Shown here: positions 57,409-64,000 of the stretch, piece after piece
Layout of the letters: each line of letters starts with the position of its first letter
Numbering within the stretch: the stretch's first letter is position 1
From: an uncultured Poribacteria bacterium
GTDB lineage: Bacteria > Poribacteria > WGA-4E > WGA-3G
DNA length: 64,000 bases
Reading direction: 5' to 3'
Assembly (NCBI GenBank): GCA_958295855.1
Contig: OY282383.1
Coordinates: 3,018,481 to 3,082,480, forward strand
Notes under the pieces: model-generated
Told to the model about the DNA's origin: nothing
The model's database searches: none
What the model saw: only the letters and a program-made list of their open reading frames with translations
Made by a program: the position numbers and the translations under genes

Positions 57409-57433
57409 AAAGCGCGTTGTCGGCGCGCTTTTT
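57409..57433 (+). terminator. Rho-independent terminator
   Basis: AAAGCGCG, 7-nt loop, CGCGCTTT followed by TT: an 8-bp stem with a T run, downstream of the 79-residue gene region and before the toxin-antitoxin-like pair. Confidence 0.7.
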
Positions 57434-57474
57434 CCTTTGTCGCGCCTATGCCAAAATTTTCCTAATTTCTTAAC

Positions 57475-57504
57475 TTGACTTTTGAAATCAGTATATGGTA
57501 AGCT
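57475..57504 (+). promoter_or_regulatory. Possible promoter of the antitoxin-like gene
   Basis: TTGACT (57475-57480), 18-bp spacer, TAAGCT (57499-57504); modest match, about 75 nt before ATG 57580. Confidence 0.35.
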
Positions 57505-57579
57505 TAGCACGTTGGCTAGTTTGTTGACGCATGAAAATTTGCCATTTGAAATTCTTTTCTTCCACAGGAGAAATTTAGG

Positions 57580-57837
57580 ATGCATGCCACTATTAAGTTA
57601 ACAACCGAACAGGTTATCGATTTTATCCAGCAGATGCCTCCGAAAGAAAAACGGGCAGTCCTGATTGCGCTTGCAGAAAAGGCTAGCGTCGGGCAGGAAG
57701 AACGAATGAAATACGCCGAGTCACAAGTCCGACAACTCTGTGCATCCCGAGGGTTGAATTGGGACACTATGACAGAAGAAGAACGAGAAAACTTTATTGA
57801 CACCCTTGTTCATGAGGACAGGGAATGCAACCAATAG
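57580..57837 (+). CDS. Antitoxin-like small protein
   Basis: An 85-residue acidic helical protein (TEQVIDFIQQMPPKEKRAVL, then IALAEKAS, and VGQEERMKYAESQVRQLCA). It overlaps the start of a PIN-type toxin fragment by 13 nt, the layout of type II toxin-antitoxin operons in which the antitoxin gene comes first. The overlap and the PIN partner are the main evidence; no exact family was recognised. Confidence 0.55.
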   Translation: MHATIKLTTEQVIDFIQQMPPKEKRAVLIALAEKASVGQEERMKYAESQVRQLCASRGLNWDTMTEEERENFIDTLVHEDRECNQ

Positions 57838-57992
57838 CGGTTTATGATACAAATATTTTGATATCAGGTACGATTTGGGGCGGAGTCCCCTATGACTGCA
57901 TTGAACTTGCAAAGAGAGGCAGAGTTGTAGGGATAACTTGTACTGCTCCCTCTTCAAAGTTATCAGAGCATTCTTATTGTCAAAGCCGCTGA
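57825..57992 (+). pseudogene. Truncated PIN-family toxin
   Basis: A 55-codon frame from ATG 57825 reads MQPIAVYDTNILISGTIWGG, VPYDCIELAKRGRVVGITC and then unrelated residues to a TGA. The start AVYDTNILISG with its first Asp is the N terminus of PIN-family toxins, but the middle and C-terminal acidic residues are gone. The toxin is therefore inactive, leaving an orphan antitoxin. Confidence 0.7.
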
Positions 57993-58011
57993 CTTTCTCG
58001 CACAGTTTTCT

Positions 58012-58968
58012 TCACAAGCGTGACTTAATCGCCTGCACCAAAAGCGGAATCATTATCTCGTGATGGCCGGTGAAGGTATAGCCCTTGCCGCCCATCTCCG
58101 TTGGCCGTTTGACGACGTTCTCCACAGGCCGATACTGCTGGTTCATGTCGAAATTGGCAGTGGTAAAGTGAGACACCGTATGCCCCAGATTCCGGGCAAT
58201 AGTTAACGCCTTCAGGAAGACCTCGGGAAGAATTACAGCGGAACCGAAGTTCAGCACAACACCACCCCCTTCTAACTCCGTCACTAGTTCTGTCAATAAA
58301 CGGAAATCGGTAAAGCTAGTCTCGCCGATGGCGGCACCGTTCGCAGACGGATGCTGATGAATAATATCGGTGCCGATGGCGACATGGACAGTAATTGGAA
58401 CACCGTGTTGCATCCCCGCGGCGAGAATGCTGTAAGCGTTGTAGGGTGCATTCATCTCAGTCAGTCGCCTCCCTAATGCTTCGCCCATCCCGATGCCGGT
58501 ATCGGCAGCGTGTTGAATTGCCTCGTTCATCCATCGTCCTGTCTCTTCCCACATGCCGAATTGCCCGGTTTGGAGGTATGCGGCGACATCCTCCGATGTC
58601 TCACCGATGAGGGCAATCTCAAAATCGTGGATGCTACTCGCGCCGTTAAAGGCGAAGCCGGTAATCACGCCGCGTTTTGCCAACGCTATTAGCAGCGGGC
58701 TCAATCCGCACTTGATGACATGTCCCCCCATCATCACAATAACCGGTTTCTCGCGGCGGTATGCGGCAACGATACTGTCAACGAGTGCCAAAAAATCGGG
58801 TGCCTTGAGGATGTTGGGGAGGCTTGCCAAAAACGGGGTGAGGTCTATCTCCGATTCTGGCAGCGTCGCAAAATCCCGAACGGAGACTTTGTTGATGCGA
58901 TCCTGAAGTGGATAGGTGGTTACGTTAGCCAACTCGATCGGATTCCTGCGTTTTTTCATGTTTTTCAT
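58012..58968 (-). CDS. Deoxyhypusine synthase-like protein
   Basis: A 318-residue protein with the fold and motifs of the deoxyhypusine synthase family: IVMMGGHVIKCGLSPLLI, GFAFNGASSIHDFEIAL, GETSEDVAAYLQTGQFG and VVLNFGSAVILPEVFLKAL. Bacterial members occur without eIF5A and often act as homospermidine synthase-like or unknown NAD-dependent enzymes. Here the catalytic Lys of the eukaryotic enzyme is not evident at the usual place. The N terminus overlaps the end of the O-antigen ligase gene by 44 nt; ATG 58968 has an AAGGAC site. Confidence 0.75.
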   Translation of the reverse strand: MKNMKKRRNPIELANVTTYPLQDRINKVSVRDFATLPESEIDLTPFLASLPNILKAPDFLALVDSIVAAYRREKPVIVMMGGHVIKCGLSPLLIALAKRGVITGFAFNGASSIHDFEIALIGETSEDVAAYLQTGQFGMWEETGRWMNEAIQHAADTGIGMGEALGRRLTEMNAPYNAYSILAAGMQHGVPITVHVAIGTDIIHQHPSANGAAIGETSFTDFRLLTELVTELEGGGVVLNFGSAVILPEVFLKALTIARNLGHTVSHFTTANFDMNQQYRPVENVVKRPTEMGGKGYTFTGHHEIMIPLLVQAIKSRL

Positions 58969-60592
58969 GTTTTTCGTCCTTGTGCGATTGTATATAAAAA
59001 ATCAAGCCGATAATAAACCAAAAAATCAATACGGTGCGTTGGTGTAAAATATTATCTGCGAGCCCGTAAACCAGCGCGGAGATGAGAAACCCGCTGCCGC
59101 CGATAAAGGCCCCGATGCCCCAAAAATCGGTCGCCCGCCGCATCGCAAACACTTGCCGACAGATAATTACCAGCATCCACAAAAACAGACAGAGGGAGGG
59201 GATGCCGTGTTCAACTGCGATGTGTAGATAGACGTTATGCGCGTGATAGGGCGTTTCATACTGCCCCCGCTGTCCGTTCTTTTTCTCAGGTTCAGCCTCG
59301 GTAAGTTTCTGACGCAAGGGATGCGTGGTGAACATCTCGTCGGAGCCTTCTGATGCAAATTTAATGAATTGATATTCATAGCGAAACCTTCCCAACCCGA
59401 TGCCGGTGAGTGGGTATTTCCGAATGAGTTGGAGCGAGCTTTCCCACCACTGGGGACGTTCACCCATGAACCCTGCGGGATGTTCAATCATCGTCTGAAA
59501 GCGCGCCTTAATATGCCGAGGGACGAGAAATGACGATGCCCAGAGTAGCGCGCTAATAAAAGCGAGCCCGAGGAGTGCGCGTTTCCACACCCTGCCTGAA
59601 GGTTCGCGTTGCCCAAGCGTGCCTTTTTCTTTTTGTAGGCGTGTTTTCCTAAGCGCGCTTACAGTGAGGTAAAAACCAACAAAGATTGTCGCAACAGCAA
59701 CGCTTACCCAGGCGGCGCGTGTGAGGGACAACGCCAGAGTCGCGCCCATCATCGCTACAGCAGCCCCAAGTGCCAAGGTTGCCCATCTCGAAGCCTTCTG
59801 TTTCCGGTGATGCCGCCAACTTGCCAGAAGATACCCCATCGCGAGCGGAAGACTGAGGGCGAGGTACGCGCCAAGGTCGTTCGGCATCTTGAAGGTTCCG
59901 GTGAGCCGTTGTTCAATCATGTAGACGCTGAGGTGTGTCTCACCCTTGCGAACTACGTAACGTCTCTCCCGCGCGCTGTCATCAATTCGCCATTCATCGG
60001 GGTGTTTTGAAGGCGAAAGCGAGGCGGTTTGGGAGAGCGGTACATTGCATGTGCGCAATTCTGCGCGTAATTCGTCTGAAATCCGTTCGCCATCGGCAAG
60101 TTCTGTCTGAAATTGTAACCCAACTCGCCCCATAAAATCCATCGCTAAGCGCGTGTCGTTTGCGTAATACCAGAGCCCCAGTGCGGAAGATAAGCCTGCG
60201 GCAACGATAAAAGCGATGACGACGTGTTGCCACCGAGTGCCCAATCCGCTGTGGATAACGGCGTAAAAAAGCAGTATTGCACGGAGCATCTTCCAAAAAT
60301 AGCCGAGGCTACTGCGGGCGGGGTGCGGTGCAAGGAGTGAGGCTATGAGTGCTAACCCTAAAAACAGCACGATGGGCACGTCAAGCGCGGTACGCTTCCA
60401 ATTGCGTTTCCGCGTTGCAACCATCCGTCCTACCCATCCGAATAGGACAAGCGAAAGCCCGGCGTTTAGGGGCGCCGCTGAATAGCCGAACGGAAGGGAA
60501 AGGACAAAAATTAGAAATCCGACATAGATAGCGGAATCGAAAATTTTTGCTGATGTGAGATGTGAACGGAGAGGAAATTTTAATTCTGACAT
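58925..60592 (-). CDS. O-antigen ligase/polymerase family (Wzy_C) membrane protein
   Basis: A 555-residue integral membrane protein with about 10-12 hydrophobic segments and one large polar loop (residues about 150-235) that includes RISDELRAELRTC. The Wzy_C motif appears in SSLQLIRKYPLTGIGLGRFR and HAHNVYLHIAVEHGIPSL. Members ligate or polymerise O-antigen or glycan repeat units on the outer face of the membrane. The charged C-terminal tail (HKDEKHEKHEKTQESD) overlaps the next gene's start. Confidence 0.85.
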   Translation of the reverse strand: MSELKFPLRSHLTSAKIFDSAIYVGFLIFVLSLPFGYSAAPLNAGLSLVLFGWVGRMVATRKRNWKRTALDVPIVLFLGLALIASLLAPHPARSSLGYFWKMLRAILLFYAVIHSGLGTRWQHVVIAFIVAAGLSSALGLWYYANDTRLAMDFMGRVGLQFQTELADGERISDELRAELRTCNVPLSQTASLSPSKHPDEWRIDDSARERRYVVRKGETHLSVYMIEQRLTGTFKMPNDLGAYLALSLPLAMGYLLASWRHHRKQKASRWATLALGAAVAMMGATLALSLTRAAWVSVAVATIFVGFYLTVSALRKTRLQKEKGTLGQREPSGRVWKRALLGLAFISALLWASSFLVPRHIKARFQTMIEHPAGFMGERPQWWESSLQLIRKYPLTGIGLGRFRYEYQFIKFASEGSDEMFTTHPLRQKLTEAEPEKKNGQRGQYETPYHAHNVYLHIAVEHGIPSLCLFLWMLVIICRQVFAMRRATDFWGIGAFIGGSGFLISALVYGLADNILHQRTVLIFWFIIGLIFYIQSHKDEKHEKHEKTQESDRVG

Positions 60593-60673
60593 GGCTGTTT
60601 CGTAAATTCACTGAAACGCGAGTAAAAAAGTTGTCAGGTTTTTTAGGCATTTTGGTTAAATATAGCAAAATTG

Positions 60674-60703
60674 TTGTCAAATTGAAAGGAAATATAATAT
60701 AAT
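60674..60703 (+). promoter_or_regulatory. Sigma70-type promoter of the ThuA-like gene
   Basis: TTGTCA (60674-60679), 18-bp spacer, TATAAT (60698-60703). The leader is about 38 nt to the TTG start at 60748 and carries AAAGGAGG. Confidence 0.6.
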
Positions 60704-60747
60704 ATTTGTTAACTCAGAAACTTCAGCATCCAAAGGAGGATTGCACC

Positions 60748-61944
60748 TTGCGTTTTACACACAGTCTCATTGCGTCAATTCTTGCGTTCTGTCTTATCGG
60801 GTTGCTTTTCACACCGCCGCTCTCCGCGTTTATTGAACGCGAATATACCACGCGTGAAATTCTTGATGCCTGCACAAACATCGTTTTTGCCGAGGTCAAA
60901 AGTGTAGACAAACGCCGTTTGAGGGGTATTGTCACCGTCAAAGAAGATGTAAAAGGGAAGAGCCATCTCAAGGAAATTAAGATGAATTTCGCCACTGGGC
61001 ATTACAAACGCGGCACTTCGCCCCAGAAGATGGTAAGCCTACTGGAATCGGGGATGCCCATCATCGTTTTTTATCGAGAACATTACGGCATTGATAGTAT
61101 GTGCTTTATTGACAACACATGGTTTCAGATGCGAGCATATCGAGGCGGCCATGCGGGTTCGTGGTGGACTTTCACCCACATTGATCCGATGATGTCGCGC
61201 ACATTTGATGGCAAAACAGAGGTGTTCCAAAAGATTGTTCGCGATATGTTAGCAGGTAAAATGTGGGTTGCTGCGCCTGAAAACGCCATAAAGGTTCTCG
61301 TTTTGACAGGAAATAGCACGCACCCAACATGGGGCCAGACACCTATCTACACCAACACCGCGACGTACGAATATCAGGCTTTACGTTCGACTGAAAAGGT
61401 AGGGGAACGTCCCGTGGCTTACGAGCCTATCAAAAAACATACGTTGCCACACCTGAAGGAAGCCGATATTTTATGGATTGGATACGAGGAGATTTCAAGC
61501 TACGGGCACTATCTCCTTCCCAGTGCAGCAGAGAAGAAAATTAAAGCCTTCGTGAAAAACGGGGGTGTCGTGGTGGTTGCGGGGCAGGACAGTAGCCCCA
61601 AAAATCCGTGCGGAATTGGGTGGTTACAGGGCAAGTTGAAAGGCGTTGAGAGCCCGCCGACGCAACATTTTGTCGTTACCAAAACCGGTAGTTCCCTCTT
61701 TTCCACGCCGAACAAGATCGAGTCGGGGAAAATCTTTGTTGATGACGCGTGGGTGGACTGGGGAAAACGCGATGAAATTTTTGCAACGACGCAGGAAAAC
61801 AAAGAATTAGTTGTTGGGGCACGACGGTATGGCAAGGGGGTGTACATTATCACCAGTCTTCGCAACGATAGCCAATATACGACTACGGTGAATAAAGCAC
61901 TGATGGAGAATATCCTGCATTACGCGGTTAGCCAGCTTAAGTGA
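60748..61944 (+). CDS. Exported ThuA-like (glutamine amidotransferase-fold) protein
   Basis: About 398 residues: a signal peptide (MRFTHSLIASILAFCLIGLL), a small N-terminal beta domain (residues about 35-130) and a C-terminal ThuA/GATase1-like domain (ADILWIGYEEIS, IKAFVKNGGVVVVAGQDSS, RRYGKGVYIITSLRND). ThuA-like proteins are found near sugar-metabolism genes; the catalytic role is unclear. The TTG at 60748 is preferred because of the AAAGGAGG 9 nt upstream; the ATG at 60706 has no ribosome site and would bury the signal peptide. Confidence 0.75.
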   Translation: MRFTHSLIASILAFCLIGLLFTPPLSAFIEREYTTREILDACTNIVFAEVKSVDKRRLRGIVTVKEDVKGKSHLKEIKMNFATGHYKRGTSPQKMVSLLESGMPIIVFYREHYGIDSMCFIDNTWFQMRAYRGGHAGSWWTFTHIDPMMSRTFDGKTEVFQKIVRDMLAGKMWVAAPENAIKVLVLTGNSTHPTWGQTPIYTNTATYEYQALRSTEKVGERPVAYEPIKKHTLPHLKEADILWIGYEEISSYGHYLLPSAAEKKIKAFVKNGGVVVVAGQDSSPKNPCGIGWLQGKLKGVESPPTQHFVVTKTGSSLFSTPNKIESGKIFVDDAWVDWGKRDEIFATTQENKELVVGARRYGKGVYIITSLRNDSQYTTTVNKALMENILHYAVSQLK

Positions 61945-62097
61945 GAGCATAAATAATAGCTGCGGCTAGTACGATAAGCAGTAGGAGGGTTGGTAGTCGT
62001 GCAACCCCAAACAATTATGCACCGTCCTCGCTTAAGGAGATTTGAAGAGCGAGGACGGTTGGAAACCTTGCCTACAACAAGAACGGTGCGCGCTGTT
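61945..62097. other. Convergent gap with hairpin
   Basis: It contains the 12-bp inverted repeat ACCGTCCTCGCT...AGCGAGGACGGT (62021-62032, 62048-62059) between two convergent genes; lacking a T tract, it may be a weak bidirectional terminator. Confidence 0.6.
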
Positions 62098-63312
62098 CTA
62101 CAGAAATTTCGCTACAACTAAGGTAATGTCATCATTGGCACTTTCGCCTTGTTGATGGGCCTGGAGATCCGACAAAATTTCTTGTCGGATTTCAGCAGGC
62201 GACAAGTGCCGTTTTTTAGAAAGGAGATTTTTGAAACGTTCAATCCCGTACATTTCAGATGCAGGGTTGAATGCTTCAGTAATGCCATCTGAATAAAGCA
62301 CCAGCACGTCACCGGGGTGCCATGCTACCTCTGTGCTGTAGTATTGTGTCGCCGTGGCTGTCATGGATATGCCGACTGGCATAAATGACGATTTTAGCTC
62401 AAGCACGTTAGGGTTGTTATGGCACTCGCTGGCAAGTTGCTCTTCGCGTTCTGCGCGATAGAGCAGCATGGCAGGATGGCCGGCGTTGGCAAACTCCAAA
62501 CGGTTGTCAGGGTGGATGATAGCATAACAGCACGTCATGTAGATAAACGTTTGCGCATCCTCCTCTGCGACCCGGGTAACAGCCTTCATCACTTCTGGCA
62601 CGGAAGCGTCAAACCGGATTTGCGTCTGTAAACAGCTTTTGGTCATCGCAGCTACCATGGCGGAATGGAATCCGTGTCCCATGACATCGCCGATGAAAAT
62701 TGCCACTCTGTCGTTGGGCAGGTAGAAATAATCGTAATAGTCGCCGCCGACGCGCCCTGTTGGTTGGCAATACCCTGCGGATGCGAGGCAAGGGTGTGCA
62801 ATTTCTTCATTCGGAAGAATTGATTGTTGCACCTCTGCGGCGAGCCGCATCGATTCTTCCTGCGCAATTTCCTTTCGGATGGAACTCATCTGGATTTCAA
62901 GGTCACGGCGGATTTTATCATTCAGCACCCGGAACATACCGATGCCAATCCGTGGCTCCCGTGCCATGGCATTGTAGAAATCGTGTCGGGTAATTCGCAG
63001 GAACTGTGTAGGCTTAACCGTTTTAACTGTGGCACTCCGCGGTTTATTATCAATCAGGGCGATTTCGCCCAGGCAGTAACCTTTCTGGTTGAAGAACAGG
63101 ACTTCGGTGCCTGCCTTGATGATACTAACTTCGCCATCAACAAGGAGGTAGAGTGAATCCCCTTCGGTACCCTCCTCAAATAGGGTATAATCCGGGGGGT
63201 AAGCCACTTCGCGTGCAATATCGCATATCGCTTTTAATTCGGCTTGCGAGACCTCCCGAAAGAGATCCGTTTTTTGTAGAAAATGTAGTTTATCTTCTTC
63301 TGCTAACATCAT
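62098..63312 (-). CDS. cNMP-binding domain plus SpoIIE-type PP2C phosphatase
   Basis: A 404-residue signalling protein. An N-terminal cyclic-nucleotide-binding domain (LFEEGTEGDSLYLLVDGEVS, GEIALIDNKPRSATVKTV) is joined by a helix to a SpoIIE-type phosphatase domain: PTGRVGGDYYDYFYLP, IFIGDVMGHGFHSAMVAAM, LEFANAGHPAMLLY and VLYSDGITEAFNPA, with the Asp residues that bind the metal pair. It dephosphorylates a Ser/Thr phosphoprotein, likely an anti-anti-sigma-type regulator, under control of a cNMP. The ATG at 63312 is used; an upstream extension to 63471 lacks domain homology. Confidence 0.9.
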   Translation of the reverse strand: MMLAEEDKLHFLQKTDLFREVSQAELKAICDIAREVAYPPDYTLFEEGTEGDSLYLLVDGEVSIIKAGTEVLFFNQKGYCLGEIALIDNKPRSATVKTVKPTQFLRITRHDFYNAMAREPRIGIGMFRVLNDKIRRDLEIQMSSIRKEIAQEESMRLAAEVQQSILPNEEIAHPCLASAGYCQPTGRVGGDYYDYFYLPNDRVAIFIGDVMGHGFHSAMVAAMTKSCLQTQIRFDASVPEVMKAVTRVAEEDAQTFIYMTCCYAIIHPDNRLEFANAGHPAMLLYRAEREEQLASECHNNPNVLELKSSFMPVGISMTATATQYYSTEVAWHPGDVLVLYSDGITEAFNPASEMYGIERFKNLLSKKRHLSPAEIRQEILSDLQAHQQGESANDDITLVVAKFL

Positions 63313-63630
63313 ACGAAAACCTTTGACTTTTTGTAAAAAATATGTTACTGTACACCTAACGCCAAGTGGAACGTGTTTCAGACGTAGCATGTGCACATAC
63401 GGCAAAGTCCTGCAGCGGGCGAGCCCTGTGGTATTGCCCCTACCGCGGTTCAGCCCCGACCGATTGAGCACGCAACCTGTCTAACTATCGGTACAACCTG
63501 CAGAAAATTAGACGAAACTTGTGCATATAAGTTGAGAATGTACAATACACACTTTTTGTTAACCTAGAACACGCATTGAAAATGCGTACGGCAGATTACG
63601 CTCTGCGCCCGCTTTGAAAAGGAGGAGAAA
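63313..63630. other. Divergent gap with short inverted repeat
   Basis: About 320 bases. It holds ACGCATT-GAA-AATGCGT (63571-63587) upstream of the next gene's ribosome site; a TACAAT near 63541 may be a -10 box. No gene was seen. Confidence 0.4.
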
Positions 63631-64000
63631 ATGGATTTGCGTAAATTACGGGATCGCCCAGAGTCAGAACTCGCACAGTTTAAGAAATGGAGAAAACGGA
63701 TATCTCTCCGCCACATGTTGGTTTTGTTTGGAGTCTCTCTTATGGCCATTTCTTTATCTGTGATTATTTTTAAGCTTTATCCTAACCTACTTCACCCGAA
63801 ACCAAAAGAACAAATAAAGGTTTATAAGGGGACTGTATTGCCTCGTCAGCAGGAGGCGGAGAGAGAAAAGAGGGCTACCGCCGGAAGCACAGGCGTTGTG
63901 ACAGATTCAGATTCCAGTACTGAAACGCTGACGAAACCGATGCCGACAGAGGACTCTTCCGTCGAGACACTTCGTCCACCCCTTGAAAATGAAATACCCG
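63631..64000 (+). CDS. Membrane-anchored protein, 3'-truncated by window
   Basis: The first 123 codons of a gene with GGAGGA before its ATG. A basic N-terminal segment (LRDRPESELAQFKKWRKRIS) precedes one membrane span (LVLFGVSLMAISLSVIIFKL, about residues 30-50), then a Pro/Ser/Thr-rich segment (TDSDSSTETLTKPMPTEDSS). It is a single-pass membrane protein with a large extracytoplasmic or linker part; the remainder lies outside the window, so no function is proposed. Confidence 0.55.
   Translation, partial: MDLRKLRDRPESELAQFKKWRKRISLRHMLVLFGVSLMAISLSVIIFKLYPNLLHPKPKEQIKVYKGTVLPRQQEAEREKRATAGSTGVVTDSDSSTETLTKPMPTEDSSVETLRPPLENEIP

Noticed and set aside
60706..60747. ATG start for the ThuA-like gene
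   Set aside because: No ribosome site; it would place charged residues before the signal peptide, whereas TTG 60748 has AAAGGAGG.
1..64000. rRNA, tRNA and riboswitch genes
   Set aside because: No cloverleaf, conserved rRNA segments or known riboswitch cores were recognised by eye; a covariance search would be decisive.

Overview
The window looks like a chromosomal segment of a free-living or host-associated bacterium with a large polysaccharide-catabolic repertoire. The mix of formylglycine sulfatases, phytanoyl-CoA dioxygenase-like and TIM-barrel isomerase genes, GH95, GH32, DUF4838, Gfo/Idh oxidoreductases and LamG-type secreted proteins, together with many short dispersed palindromes, is typical of Candidatus Poribacteria or a related lineage. 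That placement is inferred from gene content only. No rRNA, tRNA, CRISPR array or complete insertion sequence was seen.

Layout. 0-1.4 kb: end of an AAA ATPase plus a DUF4435 (TOPRIM-like) gene, a PARIS-like immune pair cut by the window edge. 1.5-7.6 kb: LarA-like protein, ubiX, a UbiA prenyltransferase, a TIM-barrel isomerase, a sulfatase and a small PD-(D/E)XK protein. 7.6-12.6 kb (minus strand): hydrolase remnant, Gfo/Idh oxidoreductase, an ATPase plus small partner (possible defence pair), a broken GH32 copy and an intact GH32. 13-18.1 kb (plus): UxuA-like dehydratase, second sulfatase, GH95 alpha-L-fucosidase. 18.3-24.7 kb (minus): orphan DNA methyltransferase, Eis-like acetyltransferase, MDR dehydrogenase, PhyH dioxygenase, RmlB-like dehydratase, unknown protein. 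25.2 kb: secreted LamG protein.

26.3-42 kb is a defence island. It holds a 1424-residue nuclease-STAND-helical-repeat protein overlapping a PIN-domain gene, a small antitoxin-type operon with a consensus promoter, and a Uma2 nuclease. It ends in a composite type III restriction locus: mod1, remnant of a C5 methyltransferase, a double-GHKL histidine kinase, a response regulator, mod2 and res. The two mod genes share near-identical ends but have unrelated centres, as expected for target-recognition-domain exchange.

42-46.3 kb carries an aldo/keto reductase remnant behind a strong promoter and three secreted beta-sandwich proteins made by recent tandem duplication. These share a C-terminal tail with the LamG protein. 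46.3-64 kb holds a TIM-barrel isomerase, a hydroxyisobutyrate-dehydrogenase-like enzyme, a double-vWA membrane protein, DUF4838, an isochorismatase-like hydrolase, a receiver/acidic-repeat/beta-domain chimera, a CYTH protein, a broken PIN toxin-antitoxin pair, a deoxyhypusine-synthase-like protein, an O-antigen ligase, an exported ThuA-like protein, a cNMP-binding SpoIIE-type phosphatase, and the start of a membrane protein.

The most unusual feature is a family of about a dozen short palindromic elements (core CCCCTGC-TTT-GCAGGGG inside flanking GGTAT...ATACC arms) plus several smaller palindrome families. Most copies are intergenic, but several lie in-frame inside conserved genes (acetyltransferase, MDR dehydrogenase, Res helicase, vWA protein), and others overlap gene ends and supply stop codons. 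This recalls the Rickettsia palindromic elements and suggests selfish palindromes that remodel proteins in this lineage.
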